Position numbers and translations under genes: made by a program. A stretch of 64,000 nt of DNA, taken from the NCBI RefSeq assembly GCF_963664735.1, contig NZ_OY761553.1:2557303-2621302 (forward strand). Reading direction: 5' to 3'. This stretch comes from an uncultured Cohaesibacter sp. Its GTDB lineage: Bacteria > Pseudomonadota > Alphaproteobacteria > Rhizobiales > Cohaesibacteraceae. The first letter of the stretch is position 1. Each line of letters opens with the position of its first letter. The notes under the pieces were generated by a model. That model searched no databases and had not been told where the DNA came from. It was given only the letters and a program-made list of their open reading frames with translations. Positions 38,286 through 45,385 of the stretch are shown piece after piece.

Positions 38286-39461
38286 TTATGAAATGTTATT
38301 TCCCGTCATTTCTAGTACGAGCTTACCATAGCGATCAACCATAGATCCTATTGAATATAAATTTTTCAGCTCTTTGCCAGACGTGATCAACTGTTCTCTT
38401 AATTCCCTGTCTCGCAACAATCTGCGAATTGGTTCCGCATAGCTTTCAGGATCATCGCTATCTGCAAAGAGTGCACATGGTCCAAGCTCTGTCTTGAGAA
38501 CCTCTCGCAAGACGGGAATAGCGTTGCATACCAGTGGCAATCCTGTTTGCGCGGCTTCAACCGCAGCCAGTCCGAAAGTTTCCGCCTCAGAAGGAAACAG
38601 AAAGATATCCATCGCCGCAAGAAGGTCACCCACTTCATCCGACTCCATTTCACCTGCATAATGAACGCGATCCTCGACGCCGAGAGCTTTTGCCACCGAC
38701 CGGAGCCGCATTTCATCAGGCCCCTGCCCGCCAAGAACCAGATGCCAGCATTCATTGAATGTGAGCGCCCGAATAGCCACATCGAGCCGCTTGAGCTTGT
38801 TAAGTCTGGCAACGGATCCCAACATGATGACATCCGCAGGCAAGCCGAATTTGGCGCGCGCCTCTGCGTTGCCCAGCTTGGATGTCTTGTCTTTGAACCC
38901 ATGGGGCACATGGATGATGCGCTTTGTATAGGCGGGTGGAAAACCGGCATACTCGCCCGCAGTGTCAACCGAATTGACTGTAATGACATCATAGAGGCCG
39001 ATCCTGCCCCATAGCTTGTCTATGCGCCGGATCGTATCGTTCATTGTCGCCTGCGCAGAGACCTGATTGGCAATTACGTGCTTTACCCCAGCCAGGCGGG
39101 CAGCCGTTGCGCCAAACAAGTTGCCATAATGCTGGAAGGTCAGAACGACGTCTGGCTTGAGTGCCCTGATCTGAAAAACGAGTTTGATGAAGAATATCAA
39201 GATCGCAAAAGGATTGCGCGGGCGTTGTTTGACCGTGAAGGATGTGTCGGCAGCAGCATCGAAGGCATCTGTCTTGCGATAGAAAAACAGGTGATGGATG
39301 TCAAAGCCCCTGGGGGCCATGCCTTGACCAAGAAGGCGCGAAATTTCTTGCGCGCCAGCATTTTCTGCCTGTGTCTGAATGAAGAGTAGCTTGATGGGTT
39401 GTTCTTCTTCTGCCCCTTGTGCGCCAGAATTTTTAGCCTCTGACTGCTCTTTGTTGCTCAC
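38286..39461 (-). CDS. Glycosyltransferase family 4 protein
   Basis: A 391-residue GT-B fold retaining transferase acting on the cytoplasmic side of the membrane. The N-terminal half contains LLFIQTQAENAGAQEISRLL and VVLTFQHYGNLFGA. The C-terminal GT4 domain has VPHGF, GSVARLNKLKRLDVAIRAL, LVLGGQGPDEM and the nucleotide-sugar motif FLFPSEAETFGLAAVEAAQTGLP (quoted in part: SEAETFGLAAVEA), in which the E-x7-E pattern is intact. It lies 9 bp after the flippase gene and 24 bp before the GINT1-like gene, clearly one operon. Donor and acceptor are unknown. Confidence 0.9.
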   Translation of the reverse strand: MSNKEQSEAKNSGAQGAEEEQPIKLLFIQTQAENAGAQEISRLLGQGMAPRGFDIHHLFFYRKTDAFDAAADTSFTVKQRPRNPFAILIFFIKLVFQIRALKPDVVLTFQHYGNLFGATAARLAGVKHVIANQVSAQATMNDTIRRIDKLWGRIGLYDVITVNSVDTAGEYAGFPPAYTKRIIHVPHGFKDKTSKLGNAEARAKFGLPADVIMLGSVARLNKLKRLDVAIRALTFNECWHLVLGGQGPDEMRLRSVAKALGVEDRVHYAGEMESDEVGDLLAAMDIFLFPSEAETFGLAAVEAAQTGLPLVCNAIPVLREVLKTELGPCALFADSDDPESYAEPIRRLLRDRELREQLITSGKELKNLYSIGSMVDRYGKLVLEMTGNNIS

Positions 39462-39470
39462 GAGAACACC

Positions 39471-40883
39471 TCATAAATTATTTGAAACAGGATTGGTCTT
39501 TTCAATCTTTGCTGGAGGTTCGTCCGCACTTTCCATGGCGAAGCGAAGGATGGATGGGTCCATGCCCGTCAGTCTTCGGCAAAAGAAGTTTGTCAACAAT
39601 GCCATGCCAACCATGACCGAGCCTGACACAGCAGCGGCCCCCATAATGCCGAAGTGTGGCACCACCAGGAAAAAGCCGACAACGCGCAGAAGAACCGACA
39701 TGGTCACGATTGTGACATAGCGCCCCTCATGGCCTGTCAGCATGAGAAAGGCTGGCGCAGGACCATTGGCCGCCGTCAGACCGGTTCCGATGGTCAGCAG
39801 AAGAAACACCCAATAATAGTCTGCATATGAACGCCCGAAAATCATCAGCATATAATCGCCGCCAATGACCACGGCTGTCAGGCCGACAACAACAATGATG
39901 AGGCTCATTCCCGCCATAAGGTTGAGCGTTTGCTTAAGCTCGGGAACCTTGCGCGAAAAATAGAGGCCCGGCACCCGCCGGGTACCAAAGGTATTCAGCC
40001 CGCTGGTCGCAAGCGCGAAGGCGTTGGCCAGACGAACCGCGACAAAATAGGCACCCGCAGCAATCGGGTCCAGCAGCATGCCGATGATGAAGACTTCCAT
40101 ATGCTGGTTGGATGCCTCCATGATGGAGGCAAGCCAAAGGCGGATCGAGCGCGGCGTCCACTGTTTCACATCATATTCAGCGGCAACATTTCCGACCTGT
40201 TTGACCACATTGCGTGAGACGGCACGCACCTGTGTCACAACCACGATGGCCAATCCAACAGCGAAGACACCCAGAATTTCAGTGCTGGTCACGGAATGCC
40301 CGACGATCAGGCTCGCAGCCAGAAAAACGACAGCAATGGTGCGCCAGGTCAACTCATAATGGGCATCGCCCATTTTGATGCCGACAATGGCTCGCGCGGC
40401 ATGGGAGCTATAAAGCGCAAGAGAATTGGTAACCAGAAACGCCATGGACGCAACGGCCATCCATTCACCGGTCTTGATGGTTTCCTTGAGGATATTGGTT
40501 TGCATGTGGAATAAGCCCCAAAAGAAGAGACCTACGGCACATACCCCGCCAATGCTCACAAACCAGCCATAGCGCAACGCACCGCGCGCAAGAGCAGGCT
40601 TGTTTTCTGCCAGATATTCACTCCACGAACGAACAACCTGCATCTCCTGCCCAGCCGCCGCCACGATCGACAAGATCGACAAGGCCGAGAACAGAATTGA
40701 AAAGCGCCCGAATTCCTCAGCACCTGCAGCGTTTGCTGCCAGCGAAAATAGCGCAAAAGCAACACCTGCGCTTGCGACTTTCATGATCATCGTACCAAAA
40801 ATGCCTTGAGCATCCTTGTTACCGATCAGCTGCCTTATTTTTGCTAAAACCACCGAAGAGGTCATTTGGGCCATATCTGTCAT
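39471..40883 (-). CDS. Wzx-like lipopolysaccharide/polysaccharide flippase
   Basis: A 470-residue integral membrane protein with about twelve to fourteen hydrophobic helices, of the MATE/MVF-type polysaccharide transporter group. It would flip lipid-linked sugar repeat units across the inner membrane. The N-terminal helix pattern GTMIMKVASAGVAFALFSLAA and GAEEFGRFSILFSAL are typical of this group. It is the first gene of the polysaccharide operon; about 240 bp upstream of it separate it from the YdcF gene. No Wzy polymerase is next to it. Confidence 0.82.
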   Translation of the reverse strand: MTDMAQMTSSVVLAKIRQLIGNKDAQGIFGTMIMKVASAGVAFALFSLAANAAGAEEFGRFSILFSALSILSIVAAAGQEMQVVRSWSEYLAENKPALARGALRYGWFVSIGGVCAVGLFFWGLFHMQTNILKETIKTGEWMAVASMAFLVTNSLALYSSHAARAIVGIKMGDAHYELTWRTIAVVFLAASLIVGHSVTSTEILGVFAVGLAIVVVTQVRAVSRNVVKQVGNVAAEYDVKQWTPRSIRLWLASIMEASNQHMEVFIIGMLLDPIAAGAYFVAVRLANAFALATSGLNTFGTRRVPGLYFSRKVPELKQTLNLMAGMSLIIVVVGLTAVVIGGDYMLMIFGRSYADYYWVFLLLTIGTGLTAANGPAPAFLMLTGHEGRYVTIVTMSVLLRVVGFFLVVPHFGIMGAAAVSGSVMVGMALLTNFFCRRLTGMDPSILRFAMESADEPPAKIEKTNPVSNNL

Positions 40884-41125
40884 TCACTGCGAACCTGTTC
40901 ATTCCCGAAAAACCGGAAGATGATCATTGCGATGGCCTCGAGAGGTAAATATTCCTAGATATTATTAACCCGTTCCAAACCAAGTAAATTATAATTAATA
41001 CAGCTTCCAAAATTTTTGGTTACACAACATGCTTAACAGATTGATAATTCTAAAGTTCTCATTTTACGTTTAACATATTCTTGCGCAAGGTGTGCATTTT
41101 GCAATCGCTGCGGCAAAAGTGCGGC

Positions 41126-41920
41126 CTAACGCCCTGTCCAGCCATAGACAAGCAGGCCAACCAGTTCCTTGATGGCAAGATCTGCGCGTTCGAATTTACC
41201 CCTTGGCTTCCAGGTAAAGGCCTTGTCTGCAAGATTCGTGCGGTGATCCACCGGATAGGCTTGCAAGTCGGTCCAGCCTGCGCGTTCAAAGCTGCGCTTG
41301 GCCCGTAGCATATGAAAAGCACTGGTCACTAGAAGCCAATGCTTGTGCTTGCCTTCTCCGATTAGCCGGGTCGAGAATAATGCATTTTCGGCAGTGTTGC
41401 GAGACTTGGGCTCGAGCAGAATGCGATCCGCATCGACGCCCATATCAACGAGCAAATCACGTATCATCTCAGCTTCACTCTCTCCGTTGTTGCCGAAAAC
41501 GAAATCGAGCGGCGAGGCATTGCCTCCCGAGAGCAGGATCGGGCAGTTCGGATATTGGCGAGAAAGACGGACCGCTTCAGTTATGCGCTCACCGGCATGA
41601 TTAAACTCCGGCTGGCCCCAATAGTCAGAATGAGAGGTAATAATGCTACCGCCGAGAACCAGAATCCCGTCAACCGGCTTTCCCTGATCCAACTGCGGAT
41701 TAGCAGGATAGGCGGTCTCCAGTCTGGCAAGAACAATATCTGTCAAAGGGGAGATGACCACTGCGAGAATGATAAAGGTTCCTGCCAATACCCACTTGGC
41801 GGGCACCACGAACCCGGTGAAAAGGAAAATCAACCCGAGCAACATCCCCAGAAACAGCCAGCTTTCCACCAGCAACAACAATCCGACGAGCTTTGAAAGC
41901 AGGAAAAAAGCTGTAGCCAT
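41126..41920 (-). CDS. YdcF/ElyC family (DUF218) membrane protein
   Basis: A 264-residue protein with two or three N-terminal membrane helices (residues 1-65) and a periplasmic or cytoplasmic DUF218 domain. The domain shows DGILVLGGSI, ILLSGGN, a SEAEMIRDLLVDMGV helix, EPKSRNTAENA and TSAFHMLRAKRSFERAG, the classic YdcF/ElyC/SanA motif set. ElyC and SanA affect envelope integrity and undecaprenyl carrier metabolism in enterics; a similar role here is inferred. It follows the SDR gene by 6 bp, so the two are probably co-transcribed. Confidence 0.85.
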   Translation of the reverse strand: MATAFFLLSKLVGLLLLVESWLFLGMLLGLIFLFTGFVVPAKWVLAGTFIILAVVISPLTDIVLARLETAYPANPQLDQGKPVDGILVLGGSIITSHSDYWGQPEFNHAGERITEAVRLSRQYPNCPILLSGGNASPLDFVFGNNGESEAEMIRDLLVDMGVDADRILLEPKSRNTAENALFSTRLIGEGKHKHWLLVTSAFHMLRAKRSFERAGWTDLQAYPVDHRTNLADKAFTWKPRGKFERADLAIKELVGLLVYGWTGR

Positions 41921-41926
41921 CCGTCA

Positions 41927-42622
41927 TTACCAACCGTGAATTTCGCCGTTCCATTTGAAGAACTGGCCGTTATCCTTGATCGTTGCCCTTGCGATGGTGG
42001 AGGCTATGCCTTGAGCACTTTCTTGCGCGGTAATTTCAGCCTGAGGCCCGCCCATATCCGTTTTTACCCAGCCAGGATGCAACAGGATGCAAGTCAGGCC
42101 GTCCGCTTCCACTTCCTGAGCGAAAATGGACATGACCTTATTTACGGCAGCCTTGGAGGAACGATAGGCATATTGGCCAGTACCCTTGTGGCATATTGCC
42201 CCCATCTGACTTGAAATCGTTGCGATTTTTGCGCCTTTGGCGGCTTTGAGTGATGGCAGCAGCGCTTCGCTGACGCGCAGTGGCGCCATTGCATTGACCG
42301 CAAAAACTTCCGCCCAAGCGGCATAATCCATATTGGAGCGAGACTGTTTGTCTCCCCCCTTGATGCCGGCATTATTGATAAGCAGATCAATTGGCACACC
42401 TTCAAGAGAGCCTGCCAGTTTGTCAACGGACGCTTGATCCGTCACTTCAAGCGTATGAAGCGTAATGAAGCCCAGATGTGCGGTTACCAGAGCGCGCAAA
42501 GCATCGGCCTTTTCCGGCTCTCGGCAACAGGCATGAACATGCCAGCCGCCCTGTTCAAGATATGTGCGCACAAGAGCAAGGCCGACCCCTCGGTTGGCAC
42601 CCGTTATTACACAATTCTTCAA
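41927..42622 (-). CDS. SDR family oxidoreductase
   Basis: A short-chain dehydrogenase with TGANRGVGLALV (cofactor loop), INNAGIKGG, an SSQMG serine region and YRSSK as the YxxxK active site. The open frame reaches 42736. The best ribosome site, GTGGGAG, lies 8 bp before a TTG codon at 42622, giving MKNCVITGANRGVG, the position where SDR proteins normally begin, and 231 residues. An ATG at 42679 is the alternative. It resembles the C-factor/CsgA-like branch of SDRs. Substrate is unknown. Confidence 0.82.
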   Translation of the reverse strand: MKNCVITGANRGVGLALVRTYLEQGGWHVHACCREPEKADALRALVTAHLGFITLHTLEVTDQASVDKLAGSLEGVPIDLLINNAGIKGGDKQSRSNMDYAAWAEVFAVNAMAPLRVSEALLPSLKAAKGAKIATISSQMGAICHKGTGQYAYRSSKAAVNKVMSIFAQEVEADGLTCILLHPGWVKTDMGGPQAEITAQESAQGIASTIARATIKDNGQFFKWNGEIHGW

Positions 42623-42742
42623 TTTGGCTACTCCCACCTTGCCTATGGTAAAATTTGGAAATGTCGCAGCATTATGCATCAACGCGGCAGACGAACCAAT
42701 CCGGTGCAACCAGATCGTCTGCTCTGACCCTATCAAGAGAAA

Positions 42743-42762
42743 AAGGCGCGATTATGCGCCTT
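42743..42762 (-). terminator. Terminator of the PEBP-like gene
   Basis: AAGGCGC-GATTAT-GCGCCTT, followed on the minus strand by TTTTCTC, 36 bp after the stop of the small exported protein gene. It separates that gene from the SDR gene. Confidence 0.65.
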
Positions 42763-42797
42763 GTTGATTTCACTGAATAATCTGATTTTTGCAATCG

Positions 42798-43181
42798 CTA
42801 TTTCTTGGTAAACGGCTGCTTTGCGCTTGCCTTTTCCAGCACTTTGCCCTTGGCATCGAGGGCCTTTACTGTGAATTTATAATAGTGCGTCCCCATTGGA
42901 GGGCATGGCCCCTTATATTTGAAGGCTCCATAGGGCAGAGAATTTTTGCCTTTATAGGTAACCTTGCCTCCCCCATGGTAAAAGCCGGGGGCGTTGAGAT
43001 CGATCATTTTAACATCCAGCGCCACCGTTCCCTTTGGCACGCCGGATACCTTTATAGGAGGCGATCTCCAATCGAAGCATTTTTTGGTCGGCCCCCAGTC
43101 AAATGACATGCTCATTGCTGATGCTGCATTGGGAGCCAGCAAGCTCAGCGCAACAACAAACATTCCTAACTTTGTTTTCAC
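42798..43181 (-). CDS. Small exported protein, PEBP/YbhB-like
   Basis: A 127-residue protein from a GTG start at 43181 (TGGAGA 7 bp upstream). It has a signal peptide (MKTKLGMFVVALSLLAPNAASA). The mature part resembles the phosphatidylethanolamine-binding (YbhB/YbcL) fold: KCFDWRSPPIKVSGVPKGT, DVKMIDLNAPGFYHGGG, then YKGPCPPMGTHYYKFTVKALD with the GPCPP-x-GxHxY signature. It is shorter than usual (about 160-180) and lacks part of the middle. Function is unknown; some relatives bind lipids. Monocistronic. Confidence 0.7.
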   Translation of the reverse strand: MKTKLGMFVVALSLLAPNAASAMSMSFDWGPTKKCFDWRSPPIKVSGVPKGTVALDVKMIDLNAPGFYHGGGKVTYKGKNSLPYGAFKYKGPCPPMGTHYYKFTVKALDAKGKVLEKASAKQPFTKK

Positions 43182-43498
43182 GTTATATCTCCAGCAGAAT
43201 TGAAAAAGCATTTTAGAAATTCATAAACTCGGTACGCTACGTTACCGGCAGCATACTTGCTCGATTTAATTCGGAGCCACGTCATTTAGTCATGAGAAGT
43301 TGAATTCTGCAATCAGAAAGCACTCATCGATTTGATATAAAGAATTCTTTATATCATTATTGCTTTGATAACAGATGCAGGGTATAGCTGTGGCAAAATT
43401 TGATGGATCATGAAACCGTTTCTGATTTGTCATCGTAAAGAACAAAAACTGAAATTGGACCGACTGGCAAAATCGGGTCCAGCTTTTGAGGAACCACT
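43182..43498. other. Divergent intergenic region upstream of ahcY
   Basis: About 316 bp, AT-rich, between the divergent PEBP-like gene and ahcY. It must contain both promoters. A hairpin near the ahcY start is listed separately; no other feature was recognised. Confidence 0.4.
43456..43481 (+). promoter_or_regulatory. Leader hairpin directly upstream of the ahcY ribosome site
   Basis: TGGACC (43456-43461) pairs with GGTCCA (43476-43481), with an extra GA/TC pair closing a CTGGCAAAA loop and one bulged G. It ends 6 bp before the Shine-Dalgarno GAGGA (43488-43492). It does not match the SAM-II or SAH riboswitch consensus known to me, so a regulatory role is speculative. Confidence 0.3.
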
Positions 43499-44890
43499 AT
43501 GGCTGATTATGTCGTCAAAGACCTGTCCCTGGCTGAATGGGGACGCAAGGAAATTGCTATTGCTGAGACCGAGATGCCCGGTCTGATGCAGACACGCGAA
43601 GAATATGGCCCGTCCCAGCCACTTAAGGGTGCCCGGATTACCGGCTCCCTGCACATGACCATCCAGACTGCAGTGCTGATCGAAACCCTTCAGGCTTTGG
43701 GTGCCGAAGTGCGCTGGGCGACCTGCAACATTTTCTCCACGCAGGACCATGCAGCCGCAGCCATTGCAGCCACCGGAACCCCCGTATATGCCATCAAGGG
43801 TGAAAGCCTTGAAGAATATTGGGACTATGTGGACCGCATTTTTGATTGGCCGGACGGAAAGGGACCAAACCTGATCCTCGACGATGGTGGCGACGCCACC
43901 ATGTATGTGCTGCTCGGTGCAAAGGCAGACGCTGGTGAAGAGATCATTCCGAACCCGGAAAGCGAAGAAGAAGGCGTTCTCAAGGCTCAGATCCTGAAAC
44001 GTGCCAAGGCAACTCCGGGTTGGTTCACCAAGATCCGTGACGGTATTCTGGGTGTTTCCGAAGAAACGACAACCGGTGTGCATCGCCTTTACCATCTGGC
44101 AAAAGCCGGCGATCTGCCCTTCCCGGCGATCAACGTCAACGACTCTGTCACAAAATCGAAATTCGACAACCTTTATGGCTGCCGTGAATCTCTCGTCGAT
44201 GGCATCAAACGGGCAACCGACGTGATGATTGCCGGCAAGGTCGCCGTGGTTTGCGGCTTTGGTGATGTTGGCAAGGGGTCAGCGGAATCTCTGCGCTCCA
44301 TGGGTGCCCGTGTCATGGTAACCGAAATTGACCCGATTTGCGCTCTTCAGGCCTCCATGCTTGGCTACGAAGTGGTTACCATGGAAGATGCCGCTCCTCA
44401 GGGCGAAATCTTCGTAACCACCACTGGCAACAAGGATGTCATCACCCACGATCACATGCGCGCCATGAAAGATCGTGCCATTGTCTGCAACATCGGCCAC
44501 TTCGATTCCGAGATCCAGATCGGTGCCCTGCGCAATTATAAATGGCACAATGTGAAACCTCAGGTCGACGAAGTGGAGTTCCCTGATGGCAAACGAATTA
44601 TCGTTCTGGCAGAAGGCCGTCTTGTGAACCTTGGTTGTGCCACCGGTCATCCATCTTTCGTGATGAGCGCCAGCTTCACCAACCAGACCTTGGCACAGAT
44701 CGAACTGTTCCAGCGCCATGATCAATATGGCAAGGATGTTTACATCCTTCCGAAGGTCCTTGATGAGAAGGTCGCGATGCTCCATTTGGAAAAACTTGGC
44801 GTCAAACTGACCAAACTGAACAGCGAACAGGCCGACTATATTGGCGTGCCTGTGGAAGGACCGTTCAAACCGGATCACTACCGCTATTAG
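43499..44890 (+). CDS. ahcY: Adenosylhomocysteinase
   Basis: Hydrolyses S-adenosylhomocysteine to adenosine and homocysteine, keeping methylation reactions going. The 463-residue protein contains [21 protein letters not shown], the substrate Asp/Glu region [22 protein letters not shown] with the catalytic lysine, and the NAD loop [10 protein letters not shown]. The C-terminus ends in the expected PFKPDHYRY. The ribosome site GAGGA is 6 bp upstream. It is followed by a strong terminator and then divL. Confidence 0.97.
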   Translation: MADYVVKDLSLAEWGRKEIAIAETEMPGLMQTREEYGPSQPLKGARITGSLHMTIQTAVLIETLQALGAEVRWATCNIFSTQDHAAAAIAATGTPVYAIKGESLEEYWDYVDRIFDWPDGKGPNLILDDGGDATMYVLLGAKADAGEEIIPNPESEEEGVLKAQILKRAKATPGWFTKIRDGILGVSEETTTGVHRLYHLAKAGDLPFPAINVNDSVTKSKFDNLYGCRESLVDGIKRATDVMIAGKVAVVCGFGDVGKGSAESLRSMGARVMVTEIDPICALQASMLGYEVVTMEDAAPQGEIFVTTTGNKDVITHDHMRAMKDRAIVCNIGHFDSEIQIGALRNYKWHNVKPQVDEVEFPDGKRIIVLAEGRLVNLGCATGHPSFVMSASFTNQTLAQIELFQRHDQYGKDVYILPKVLDEKVAMLHLEKLGVKLTKLNSEQADYIGVPVEGPFKPDHYRY

Positions 44891-44964
44891 GCGAATGATT
44901 AACAATTCGTAAAGGAATGGCAGAAAACCAATAGGTTATCGCAACCGTTCCAATCAAGTTATAG

Positions 44965-45004
44965 AAAGCGCTCTGTTCACTATGTGAAAAGGGCGCTTTT
45001 TTTT
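44965..45004 (+). terminator. Terminator of ahcY
   Basis: AAAGCGCTCT..TTCAC / GTGAA..AGGGCGCTTT, a long hairpin followed by eight T residues, about 75 bp after the ahcY stop. Confidence 0.85.
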
Positions 45005-45021
45005 GATTGAAATATCACGAG

Positions 45022-45202
45022 GACTCTTCTGCCAGAGTCCGGGAAAGGTTAATGTAAAGTGATTCGATTTGGATCGGAGGAGGCCCCGATTCGAATCTCT
45101 GATTGGCGTGGCTTTTAGCAGTATTATTTGCGTTGGATTCGGCTTTGACACCGGACCGACCTCTGTTTGCTTCATTCAGGGGACGCAGATGGAGTCTGAA
45201 TC
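45022..45202. promoter_or_regulatory. Cluster of eight GANTC (CcrM) sites upstream of divL
   Basis: GANTC occurs at 45022, 45035, 45061, 45088, 45093, 45136, 45192 and 45198 (first bases). Random expectation for 181 bp is about 0.7. The first two lie in the arms of an inverted repeat (GGACTCT / AGAGTCC) and two are fused as GATTCGAATC. The cluster ends 184 bp before the divL start. GANTC is the target of the cell-cycle methylase CcrM, and GcrA, encoded in this window, acts at methylated GANTC promoters. Confidence 0.6.
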
Positions 45203-45385
45203 TTTTGAAGGATTATGTGCGGAGTTAACAAAATCCTGGGGCAGAGATTTAAAGGCCAAGCGAAGAAACGATCATGGTGTGTTGGGCACCGAAATGATCA
45301 AACGGGTAAATGGATTGGTGTGAGCCAATCCCGAGCGGCACCATTTCTGGAAACAGGGGTGACAGCTCTACAAACTGAATATTGA

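Noticed and set aside
43440-43498. SAM-II or SAH riboswitch before ahcY
   Set aside because: The conserved pseudoknot and core sequences of these classes are absent; only a simple hairpin can be supported.
45088-45097. GATTCGAATC resembling a tRNA T-arm
   Set aside because: No acceptor stem, D-arm or anticodon arm can be formed around it on either strand; it is two fused GANTC sites.
45069-45323. 84-codon ORF before divL
   Set aside because: No ribosome site or family pattern. The region is better explained as a regulatory stretch with clustered GANTC sites.
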